Assembly (NCBI GenBank): GCA_947685225.1
Contig: CANTUV010000055.1
Location: 7,079,501-7,143,500, forward strand
DNA: 64,000 bases
Direction: 5' to 3'
Source: Garcia nutans
Taxonomy: Eukaryota > Streptophyta > Magnoliopsida > Malpighiales > Euphorbiaceae
Positions 23,101 to 33,254 of this stretch are shown here, in pieces. The notes beneath the pieces were generated by a model. It was not told the DNA's origin. It made no database searches and was given only the letters and a program-made list of their open reading frames with translations. Numbering within the stretch: the stretch's first letter is position 1; each line of letters starts with the position of its first letter. The position numbers and the translations under genes were made by a program.

Positions 23101-23659
23101 AGATAGCAACCAAGAGGGGGGGGGGGGGGTGAATTGATTGATTTGAGAAGTGATGAAAAATGCAAAATTCAAAAGCTAGAAATGAAGAAGATGTAGAAGA
23201 AGATTGAGTAGAGTATAGAACAAAGAACACAAAGAGTTATAGTGGTTTGGATTTACCTTGATTCTACATCCACTTCCTTAACAACTTGTTAAGGTTCTAC
23301 TAGTCTTGAGTTTTTATAAGCTTAACTATAACTTGGTATTTTCACAAGCTCGCACCAAACTTTACAATGATTTGAGATCAATCCTCACAACCCTCACAAG
23401 AGTTTTTTTAGGTTCACTCTCACAACCTAAGTATTTCTAAGCTCACATTCAAACTTTTGATGGTGTTTAGTGCTCATATCCAACACTCAATCAATACAAA
23501 TATAATTTTGATGCAAATAAATAAAAGATGTTAAACTTGGATATTACAATCAATATATTTCTTAAAACTGAAGTTTCCTTAGGTATTTATAGCCTTTAAG
23601 ACTTGATATAGTTGTTTGACATAGGAGCCAACATATTTGATTTTTGTCTTCCACTAAAT
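23101..23659. repeat. probable repeat fragment starting at a G14 tract
   Basis: CCAAGA followed by 14 G (23116-23129) and GTGAATTGATTG, then non-coding sequence with repeated CTCACAACC words. It resembles a kind of dispersed plant repeat whose 5' end has a G run, but the class is not certain. Confidence 0.3.
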
Positions 23660-23678
23660 TTTTTGCCAGAGCATTTTC

Positions 23679-24038
23679 ATGGTCGGACTAGGCGTGGTCT
23701 GGTCTGAATTTATCAATGCCACTGAAGCATGCAAAGAGCTCTTGTGGATGAAAAAGTTCTTACATGAACTTGGATTTCAGCAGAATAGATATTCACTTTT
23801 TTGTGATAGTCAGAGTGCTATCCACCTTAGGAAGAATTCCTCCTTCCACTCAAGATCAAAGCATATTAGTGTGAGATACCACTAGATCAGAGATGTATTG
23901 GAGAAGAAGCTTTTATAATTTAAAAAAATTCATACTGAAAAAAATGGTGCAAACATGTTGACAAAGATTCTACCAAGGGAAAAGTTTGAGTTCTATCGAT
24001 CATTTGCAGGAATGATAGTTAATCAATATGGTTGGTAG
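23679..24038 (+). pseudogene. RNase H end of copia pol, fragment
   Basis: ATEACKELLWMKKFLHELG, then FCDSQSAIHLRKN and HSRSKHISVRYH, closely match the RNase H at 16675-16850. A TAG replaces the Trp codon after RYH. Beyond it the degraded HTEKNGANMLTK and FAGMIVNQYGW resemble the usual copia C-terminus. Upstream of ATEACKE similarity ends abruptly, so only about 110 codons remain. Confidence 0.8.
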
Positions 24039-24046
24039 GGGGAGAA

Positions 24047-24515
24047 TTGTTGGTCATTACCAACCATTTTATTTCTTTGACTAATTAAAAAAAGGAAAAA
24101 AACTAGATGAAAATGGTTGTTGGCCTAATTAAGTTAGGCCAACAACCACATGGGAAGGCCTATATATAGGGTCTTCCCCTTTCTCTTCTAACACACCAAA
24201 AGAGAGAGAGAATAATTTGGGAAGTGATAAAATGGTAAAGTAGTTTAATTTTTGGAGTGTTTGAAAAACACTCGAGTACCACTATTTTGGGTTAATCTCA
24301 ATTATAATTATTGTACCTCTAGAAATTCTTCTAGAGAAGTCTCTCTTGTAATCCTACTATTTTCAATAGTAGAAGAATATTTTTCGGAGTTTGGCCGTGG
24401 ACATAGCCCAAATCAAAATAGTGAACCACATTATATCTGGTTTGTCATTTTATCTCAATTTTATAGTTATTATCAAGGATATTTGTTTTGTTATATTATG
24501 TTATTAATTATCTGA
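24047..24515 (+). repeat. partial 3' LTR with long hairpin
   Basis: Starts TGTTGGTCATTACC. Holds a 15-bp perfect stem TGGTTGTTGGCCTAA (24114-24128) and its complement (24134-24148) around a 5-base loop, then a TATATATAG box at 24162-24170, and U5 sequence like that of the 17004-17474 LTR. Confidence 0.7.
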
Positions 24516-25439
24516 GTAAAATTTTATCTAAAAAGACTGAATTTTAAGCAGGACCGTCTGTGACCCCTCTAGCCTTTTTTGAAAATTTTTTTGGCATTTA
24601 TTTTTAGTACAATATTTCATACACTATTTACTTATATAATAGTAAGTAATTTGTATGTTATTTACACCCGCTACACAACAAATATAAGTATATTGAGAAA
24701 CTAAACAATGTAAAAATTGTTTATTGTTTTTCTCTTTTCTTATTGCTGCATTTATTATACTATGATTTTCCATAATAAGTTGTATCAAAATTGTTCCTAA
24801 GGTAGTTATTTTTAGGAAGAATAAAAAAAAGATAGAAATTGAGATTTTATATAGATTTAAAGGATGATGAAGGGTGAAGGCACGTCAATTGAATGTCATG
24901 TGCTAGATGTGGAGAAGTTGTGAAAGAAAGAGGAGTCAAGGTAAGAAAATAGGTGACTAAAAACGAATATCAAAACCCTTAGCCAGTGGAATTTAGGAAT
25001 GTAAAGTGTTGTTTTTATGGAGAAAGTGGTCATGATATACAAAATCATACCGTAAAACATGAAAGTAGAATCGAAGAATTTAAAGAAATTGTAAAAGAAG
25101 ATGAAAAATAGTAAGCAAAAAATTGGTGGTTATTTGTTTTTTGTAAAAGGCCATAAAAATTGTCTCAAAGATTACAAAGTAAGGGTATAATAACAAGGTT
25201 TATTCAAGTTAGAACACGAAATTTCACGAAGGTTGTTTTAATCATTTAAGGTGCCAGCATGAAAACATAACATTAACTATTTGATGTATATAATATGTAT
25301 GTATATAGCAACATTTTAGTATTTACAATAATTAGTAATATTAAATTACTTTACGATAAATAACTAGTAAATATATTCACAAAATAGTTGTATTTGACTT
25401 ATTATCAATTTTCCACTTGTCATCTAGCATAGCTTTCAG
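24516..25439 (+). pseudogene. possible zinc-knuckle remnant upstream of the Ulp1-like exons
   Basis: Mostly non-coding. Around 24900-25110 a broken frame reads MSCARCGEVVKERGVK and later VKCCFYGESGHDIQNH followed by a charged helix. The second segment resembles a CCHC knuckle (CxxCxExGHxxxxC) with the second and last Cys changed. Such knuckles occur in gag proteins and in MULE transposases. The catalytic His/Asp exons expected before the Ulp1-like Cys exon were not found here. Confidence 0.3.
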
Positions 25440-25661
25440 CATTAAACAAGCTGTTTGAGGATGATCTGCACATTAAGGGTGTTGAACTTCTTCCATTCAC
25501 CGAGGACTCTATCATTTTTAAATCTGATTTTCCTAAGCAACAAAATTGGTAGGCACTCATCAAGCATATAAATTAAATCTTAATTCCTTTGACCAATTTG
25601 CACCATTTATTTGCAAGTACTTCATTTAATTAAGTAGACAAAACATGTAATTTAAGAGTCA

Positions 25662-25665
<4 letters not shown>

Positions 25666-25704
<39 letters not shown>
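25666..25704. repeat. (AT)n microsatellite
   Basis: About 19 AT dinucleotides within the short intron before the Cys-motif exon. Confidence 0.9.
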
Positions 25705-25706
<2 letters not shown>

Positions 25707-25752
25707 TTGAGTACCGTTACAAATTGTGCAGGTCTGATTGTGGAATTATAGT

Positions 25753-27718
25753 TGTTAGGTATATATATGATATGTCCTAGCTCTAATTTATCATGTAATA
25801 ATTGAACACATTTTATTTTAATTAATATGCAACATTTGTATTTTGATATCATGTTTAATTTTATTAATATGATGTTGTCTTAATTAAATTTTAAGACGTA
25901 TCATCAAGATGAAGATCTTAATAATGAGAGTTAAGTCTTTTATAATTTAATCTAAAATTATTCTTGATCAAAAAATTATTAAATAGGGCTTTAATAATAT
26001 TATTAGATCAATATATATGTGATGATCTCTATAAGATAGAAATTAGTTATTTTTATTAACTAAATCACATATATTAATGGTGCTAAATCACATATATAAA
26101 TGGTGCATATGTAGATATGACCATTGAACCAATTCAATGGAGAATTTTTAATAGTTAAAATTACCAATAAAATATCAATGAGATATTTTTTTAAAGAATA
26201 TAATATAATAATTTCCTTTGATATGAGATCATCATAGTAATTGACAAGTTATTTATCATACTTTGATACTAGACACCGATTGCTTTAGAGCAATAGTTGA
26301 AAGGATATTGGATATAATTAAATACTTGTAGAATTAGTGATTGATCAAGATGAAATATGTCAACTCTTGATAATGAGTTTAAGCTCTATGTTGTCATTAA
26401 TTATAAATAGCTTAATTAAGACATTGGTCAGAGCAGATGAATGAAAAAGAAAAGAGTTTCTTAAGTCATTCACTTTATAATTAATATGAAACATAGTTGG
26501 CAACCTATAGGATTTGATAGATTAACCATGTTTTATGATTGACCTGGAGCTATAATGACACAAGGAAATATTATATTATTCTTTTAGAGGTTCTTAATAA
26601 TAATTATTTATTTCATGCTATTTGGTCATTAAGGAGTGTTGCTAGACGTCAACCTTGATTAGTAAATTGATTTGACTAATTTACTACTGATTTAGCATTG
26701 AACTTATGAGGTCGCACACTAACGAGCGTTCTGAACTTTGTTACTAGATTAATTATATTATTATTTAGCAATTAAATTAGAGAATTTAATTATTTAAATA
26801 AATAATATTTTCAGTTCAAATGAAATATTATTATATTTTTCGCTAGCACTGATAATATAATTAATATGATAAATGGCAAATTAAATTTTTTATTTAGAAT
26901 AGAAAATTAATTAATTAATATTTTATGGATAAATTTATTATATATATTAAATTATTATTTATGTATTTTGATATATAAATATTTAAAACTAAAATATATA
27001 TGATAAAAAATAAATATTATTTATATTAAATTATTAATTATGTGATAAATAAATAATTTAAATTTAAAATAAAAAATATTATAAAATAATATAAGTGTTT
27101 GATGCATTAATATTAATGCTCCAAGCATTAACATTAATGCACCATATACTAAATATTAATGCTTGAAACATTAATATTTAAGTGAAATAATATGGCATAT
27201 GGCATTTAAGAGTTGTAAATTGTTACAACTCAGTATCTATAAATAGACTTATGATCAAAGCATTCAAGATAACTTAAGAGAGAAAAATTTTTATAAACTT
27301 AAGAAAGAAAAATTTTTACAAGTTTAAGAGAGAAATAATTTTAGAAAAATAAGCTAGAAGATTAAGAAATGACTTAATCTTATAATAAATATTTTTCATA
27401 AGAGAGAGTTAGAAGATTAAGAAAGTTTTATTCTTAAAAAAAAATTATTCAATTTTAAAGCTAATGTTTTAATGAAGATTTTAGCTTAAGATTTTAATTT
27501 GCTCACAAATTTCATTTATCAAAGGGTTGATAGCAAAGCTCAGTCTCGGTGTGAATACACATAGAGATTTTGTACAATCAAAGTTTTAATATCAAGAGCT
27601 CAATTATAGATAATTTTAAATATATTTTTAAATTATATATATTTTTTAAACTCAATCAGATCTATTATGGATTATTCTAGACTTTCGCTGCGTGTTATAA
27701 ACATCGAATATTCTTACA
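25753..27718 (+). repeat. 5' LTR, 1966 bp
   Basis: Runs from TGTTAGGTATA to ATTCTTACA. It is about 1.15 kb longer than the 3' LTR; the extra part is about 26320-27450. The ends align well to the 3' LTR with scattered substitutions. Confidence 0.85.
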
Positions 27719-27719
27719 G

Positions 27720-27731
27720 TGGTATCGGAGC
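27720..27731 (+). other. primer-binding site, tRNA-Met type
   Basis: TGGTATCGGAGC one base after the 5' LTR, one mismatch to the common plant copia site TGGTATCAGAGC. Confidence 0.8.
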
Positions 27732-29021
27732 TATAAATTTTTGCATTTAAATTATATTTGAAAAGTTCAAATATAATTCTTATTACTGGTAAAAATATAT
27801 TTTGTTTAGATATTCTCTAAAATTTTATTTTATTGTGAATAAAATAAAATAATATTAATATAATATTATTTTATTGAGAATAAAATAATAATTAAAGGAT
27901 GATTTTGAAATAAATAGTTAACATGAGATGTTACATATGTATATATATTTTTAAGACTTATATTATTTATTAGATAATTTTTTTGAATGGTAAAACGTTT
28001 ATCATTAAATAAAAAAATATATATTTATACCACCAATAACAAAGATCATACTAAGCTCAGTAAAGTAAAGTTGCCCCCATACACCATCTTCTATGATCTT
28101 GAATTATTGGTCTCTTAGATTATTGGAATTAAATAATTTTAGTATAATAGTTATGCATAATTATTTAATTTTTAAAAAAGTATAATAAATATATGCTATT
28201 ATGGATATTATTTATTTGAATAAATCCTATTTATATGTGATATAAGAATTTATTTATTTCTTTTTATATACATATACTTGGTTAAAATAAATAATTAATA
28301 TATATTAAATTTTGTTTAGTTGTTACATACTTATATTATATGTTATATGTGATATAAATTAATATTATATGTTATATGTGATATAAATTAATTTAAAAGT
28401 AATTGCATATAGACAACTTAAACTAAAATTCATATATTATGAGTGATTTGATTACCATATTATTATTTAAAAATTGAGTTCTCAAATAATAAAATATAAG
28501 ATATTTTTTTATATAGCTTTCCATCAAAACAAATATTTTATTTATCTATGTTTACAAGGAGTGACTCGATAACTAGGAAACTTGTAGTTTAGAAATAAAA
28601 TAAAATTATTTATTGTATAAGATGCATATATGAAAATAATTATTCAAAATTATACTATATGTCTGGATTATCCGGGGGAGTATAAAATTTGATTAATTAT
28701 TTATCATTGTTTAATGGATGAACTCAACTATACCAGTAGGGACGACCTGACAACCAGGCGACTATTGGACATAGTTTATTTAAGAAAATTACATAGTAAT
28801 GTAATTGGTAAAAAAAAAAAAACCTACCTTTAAAAATTTTGTATGAGAAACGACTTGACTACCAAATGTCTCATTCATATTATTAAAGGTTTTCTTCATT
28901 TCACTAAATAGAAATACAGATTTCTTAAACTATAATAAGAATATATAGTTTGCTTTAGTGAAAATATCATTTCTTTATAATATAAATATATAAATGTGTT
29001 CTTATATTATTATATTTTCTT
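27732..29021 (+). other. untranslated leader of the deleted copia element
   Basis: About 1.3 kb of AT-rich sequence without an open frame between the primer-binding site and gag. It contains small direct repeats such as TATGTTATATGTGATATAAATTAAT twice near 28340-28390. No regulatory motif was recognised. Confidence 0.5.
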
Positions 29022-29042
29022 ATGAATTATAAAATTTTCAGT

Positions 29043-29667
29043 ATGTCTACTATACCACTGCGAGCCATACTTAATGTTAACAAACTGGTTGGATCAAATT
29101 TCGATGGCTGGTACCAAAATTTGAGAATTGTTCTCATGTACAAAAAACTTATCAATATGATTGATAAACCTATTAAAGAACCATCAAAAGATAATGCTGA
29201 AACTGCCAAGAATTACCAGAAATACTTGGAAGAATGTCTTACTACTAAATGCATCATTCTTGTTTCTATGAGTTCAGAACTCCAGAGGAAACATCAGGAT
29301 ATGGATCCATCTGCAATCATTGAACATCTTAAAAAGATGTATGCCGCTCAAAGCAGGACAACAAGATACCAATTGTCTAAAATATTGTTTGGATCTAAAT
29401 TGACTGTTAACTCTTCAGTGGGATCCCATGTTCTAAAAATGATTGATCTTACTGAAGAACTTGAGAAATTGGGATGCAAATTGGGCAAAGAGCTCTCTCA
29501 ACATTTAATCTTGCAGTCATTACCTGAGTCCTTTTCACAATTTATTATTAATTTCAACATGAATAAAATGAATTGTGATCTTCATGAGATGCTTAATATG
29601 CTGATTAATTATTAAAATCAACTGTCATATGAAAAGAAGAAGAAAGGAACTTTCAGAAAGAAGTCAT
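29043..29667 (+). pseudogene. copia gag (UBN2-type), C-terminus lost
   Basis: The likely start is MSTIPLRAILNVNKLVG (ATG at 29043); an upstream ATG at 29022 is also in frame. It contains the capsid-type FDGWYQNLRIVL, DPSAIIEHLKKMY, SRTTRYQLSKILF and LGKELSQHLILQSLPESF. It stops at TAA (29613-29615) after LINY, reads on as NQLSYEKKKKGTFRKKSW, and then joins sequence that belongs after integrase. The zinc knuckle is missing. Confidence 0.8.
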
Positions 29668-31540
29668 GGTGAGAGAATTGAACTTGATGAAATTCAAGAC
29701 AATGATGAATAAACACTATATCAAGAACATAAGATACAAGATGAGCAACCTTTACTGGATGTTTTAAAGTTGACAAACAAATTACCAACTTCAACAATTG
29801 ATGTTCAAGAAGCAATTGTAGTTCAAAAGCAGATTAATGAATCTGTTCCACTTATAATTGAACAACAACCAGGTTTACTACAAAATGATCCAATTGTACA
29901 TGTACCTCTTAGAAGGTCTTCTCATCAACATTATGCACTAAAAAGATTAAATCTAATGATAAATGATGATGAGTCGAATGAGGTTAATAATAATGATGAT
30001 GATCCTAAGACCTATAAAGAGGCTATTCAAAGTTCTGACCGAGAAAAATGGCAAAGAGCCATGGAATCCGAGATGGAATCCATGAAGATAAACAAAGTAT
30101 GGACTTTGGTTAATGCTTCGTAGGATATAAAACCTATTGGTTTTAAATGGATTTATAAGAAAAAAATTGGAGCAGACGATAAGGTAGAGACCTATAAAGC
30201 TCATCTTGTTGCCAAGGGATATCATAAAAAAAAAAGGAATTGACTATGATGAGACATATTCTCCTGTGGCAATGCTCAAATCCATTCAGATTCTACTTGC
30301 TATTGTAGCTTACTATGATTATGAAATACGATAGATGGATGTGAAAACAACAATCCTTAATGGTGACCTAGAAGAGGATGTGTATATGACATAACCTTAA
30401 GGATTCATATTCCAGTATGATAATAATAAGGTTTTTAGGATACAAAGATCTATTTATGGACTCAATCAAGCCTCAAGGAGTTAGAATATTCACTTTAACA
30501 AGACAATTGAGAAGTTTAATTTTGTTAGATGTGAAGAAGAGCCTTGTGTGTACAAAAAGGTTAGTGGGAGCACAATTATTTTTTGGTATTGTATGTTGAT
30601 GATATTTTGCTCATTAGAAATGATTTACCAGTATTACACAATAATAAGATTTGGCTATCTGAATAGTTCTCTATGAAGGACTTAGGAGAAGCAACAACAT
30701 TGTATGGATAAAAATTTATAGAGACAGATCTAAAAAGTTGCTTGGACTTTCACAATCTATGTGCATTGATACTATTTTAAAAAGGTATAACATGAAAAAT
30801 TTCAAGAGAGGCTATTTACAGATAGGCACTGGAATTACTCTCAGTAGGGAGGATTGTCCTCAAACACCTAAAAAGAGAGAACACATGAGTAGAATTCCAT
30901 ATGCTAGTGCAATGGGAGCTATCATGTATACCATGATATGTACATTTCCTGATGTAGCTTATGCTCTAGAAGTAACAAGTCGATATCAGGCAAATCCCGG
31001 TGAGGTACATTCGAAAGTGGTTAAAAATATTCTTAAGTATTTAAGAAGAACTAAAGGCTAATTCCTCATCTATGGAGGTTCTAAATTAAAACTAGAAGGA
31101 TATGTTGATGCAAGTTTCACTTCAGATAAAGATGATAGCAAATCTACATCTGGTTTTGTTTTCACTTTGAATGTGGAGCAGTGAGTTGAAAAAGTTTCAA
31201 ACAAGCTACAGTAGTTGATTCAATAACAGAAGTAGAATATATAGCGACCTGTGAAGCTTCTAACGAAGCAGTTTGGATGAGAAAGTTCTTAACTGAACTT
31301 GGTATGGTTCCATTGATAAAAGATGCAGTTTCACTATTATTTGATAATATCGGAGCAATTGCTCAAGCAAAAGAGCCTAGATCACATCAGAAATCTAAGC
31401 ATATTCTGCGAAAGTATCATCTGATTAGAGAAATCATTGAACGGAGAGATGTTACAATCCAGAAGGTTGATGGAAAAGATAATGCAGCAGATCCATTCAC
31501 TAAAACGCTTAGAACAAAGGAGTTTGACAAGCACAAATGA
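29668..31540 (+). pseudogene. copia RT and RNase H, heavily decayed
   Basis: The order of motifs is correct but in several frames: PLRRSSHQHY and YKEAIQSSDREKWQRAME, FKWIYKKK and YKAHLVAKGY, DETYSPVAMLKSI, MDVKTTILNGDLEEDVYM, IYGLNQASR, YVDDILLI (30592-30616), MKDLGEA and MSRIPYASAMGAIMYTM. For RNase H there are YVDASFTSDKDDSKSTSGF, FDNIGAIAQAKEPRSHQKSKHI and NAADPFTK. At least eight stops or frame changes were seen. No integrase motif (HHCC or D,D,E) occurs between gag and this block. Confidence 0.85.
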
Positions 31541-31590
31541 AAATTAGGAATGCGATACATGACAAATTGGACCTAGTGCAAGTGGGAGAT

Positions 31591-32399
31591 TGTTAGATAT
31601 ATATATGATATGCCCTAGCTCTAATTTATCATGTAATAATTGAACACATTTTATTTTAATTAATATATAACATTTGTATTTTAACATCATGTTTGATTTT
31701 GTTAATATGATATTGCCTTGATTAAATTTTAAGACTCATCATCAAGATGAAGATCTTGATAATGAGAGTTAAGTCTTTTATAATTTAATCTAAAATTGTT
31801 ATTGATCAAAAAATTATTAAATAGGACTTTAATGATCTAATGAGATCAATATATATGTGATGATCTCTATAAGATAGAGATTAGTTGTTCTCATTAACTA
31901 AATCACATATATAAATGGTGCATATGGAGATATGATCATTGAACCGACTCAATAGAAAATTTTTAATGGTTAAAATTATCAATAGACTGTCAACAGGATA
32001 TTCTTTTAAAGAATATAATATAATAATTTTCTTTGACCTGAGATCATCATAGTAATTGGCAAATTATTTATCATACTTTGATACTGAACACCTATTATTT
32101 TAGAACAATAGTTGAAAGGATATTAGGTATAATTAAAACTAATATTTTAATGAAAATTTTAGCTTAAAATTTTAATTTGCTCACAAATTTCATTTAACAA
32201 AAGGTTGATAACAAAGCTTAGTCTCGGTGTGGATACACATAGTGATTTCGTACAATGGAAGTTTTAATATCAAGAGCTCAATTATAAGTAATTTTAAATA
32301 TATTTTTAATTATATATATAAAAATTTTAAATGCAAACAAATCTATTATGGATTATTCTAGACTTTCGCTACATATTATGAATACCGAATATTTCTACA
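31591..32399 (+). repeat. 3' LTR, internally deleted, 809 bp
   Basis: Matches the two ends of the 5' LTR. The middle, equivalent to about 26320-27450, is missing, with a short TAAA overlap at the joint. Confidence 0.85.
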
Positions 32400-32582
32400 A
32401 CAATAATTAACAATATGCGTGGAGCAAGAAATGTAGAGTTCGTCGACGAAACCTATGAGCCAGATATTTCCACTAAGGTAACTATTGTTCTCTTTTATAA
32501 TACATATATTTTTTTCCCATGATATGATATGGTTTTATATTGTAGACTACCCGTCTTAACTGTCGCATGTCCACAGGCAAAA

Positions 32583-32586
<4 letters not shown>

Positions 32587-32616
<30 letters not shown>
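32587..32616. repeat. (TA)n microsatellite
   Basis: A run of about 14 AT repeats in the intron downstream of the split exon. Confidence 0.85.
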
Positions 32617-32861
32617 CTACAAGAAATATCCAAAATAAATAAATAAATAAAATTTTTTCAATAATACCAATTTTTCTTTTTCTTTTTATTTAAAAAAACT
32701 CATTTTTCAACTTTTAATTTAAAAAATATCATATCTTTAAAGATATATATCTAATATACTAAAAGTATACCCTATTTTCGGCGATATACTTCTGATGTAC
32801 TAAAGGAATACATTTAAAATCTATAAAATATTTAAAATAAATAAATAAATAAAAAGTGATA

Positions 32862-32963
32862 CAATCCGCTGGGGTTAGTCCAGCGAGCGACCTGTTGTTA
32901 CTCCTATGGGAGGACAGGGGTTCGATCCTCAAAAATGTATTTTCGAGGGTCGAGCTTTAAAAA
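32862..32963 (+). mobile_element. short tRNA-derived SINE
   Basis: Contains an A box-like TAGTCCAGCGA (32876-32886) and a B box GGTTCGATCC (32919-32928) 33 bp apart, as in tRNA genes, followed by a short body and an A tail. It is flanked by the duplication AAAAAGTGATA at 32851-32861 and 32964-32974. About 100 bp makes it among the shortest SINEs. It lies in the intron between the last two exons of the Ulp1-like gene. Confidence 0.8.
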
Positions 32964-33254
32964 AAAAAGTGATATATAGTGTAATTTCTTCAAAATTTAT
33001 GGATTCTTCAAATATAAAATCTAAATTATTCAAATGCGTAGCAAAGCATAGTACGTACTGCAGCTAGTCTGACAAAATTTGTAATGTAAATTTGAATGTT
33101 TCAATGTGTATATATGTTATTTATGTTGCAGAATAAGATCATCTCAGCCATGACAAGATTGGAAATTCTGAATTGGTTATTAACTCATCCAGTTAATGTC
33201 ATTAAAGATAAAGTTTTGGGTGTCGCATTAGCATCGAACCAGTCACTGAAATAA

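Larger units (their letters stand above)
23660..24515 (+). mobile_element. 3' fragment of a second Tork-like copia element
   Basis: Contains the end of RNase H, the polypurine tract TAGGGGGAGAATT, and an LTR starting TGTTGGTCATTACC at 24047. The LTR does not reach a clear CA terminus: similarity to the other Tork LTR fades after the GTGAACCAC segment, so it is probably truncated near 24470-24515. No 5' half is present. Confidence 0.75.
25753..32399 (+). mobile_element. deleted Ty1/copia element inside the Ulp1-like exon
   Basis: LTRs 25753-27718 and 31591-32399 both start TGTTAG(G/A)TATATATATGATATG and end in TACA. A primer-binding site follows the first, and a polypurine tract AGTGGGAGAT precedes the second. 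The flanking pentamers ATAGT (25748-25752) and ACAAT (32400-32404) differ at two positions and are probably a decayed target duplication. Subtracting the element and one pentamer restores the host reading frame. Inside are gag, a fused post-integrase/RT/RNase H region and many stops. Protease and integrase are missing. Confidence 0.85.
25440..33254 (+). pseudogene. Ulp1-like (C48) cysteine protease C-terminus, split by a copia element
   Basis: Exon pieces 25440-25548, 25732-25752 continued at 32405-32477, and 33132-33254 join in one frame. The joint FPKQQN-W-SDCGII matches the Ulp1 pattern around the catalytic Cys (Q, about five residues, DCG). It continues VINNMRGARNVEFVDE and ends with a helix-rich ISAMTRLEILNWLLTHPVN segment and TAA. 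All junctions have AG/GT sites and consistent phases. The family cleaves SUMO or related precursors; in plants many copies are carried by Mutator-like elements. The N-terminal part with the catalytic His and Asp was not found, and a 6.6-kb retrotransposon sits two codons after CGI, so the copy should be inactive. Further sequence to about 33994 could hold another terminal exon. Confidence 0.6.

Noticed and set aside
7070..23110. the short tandem repeats as a CRISPR array
   Set aside because: Units are adjacent or of satellite type without unique spacers, and the DNA is clearly eukaryotic.
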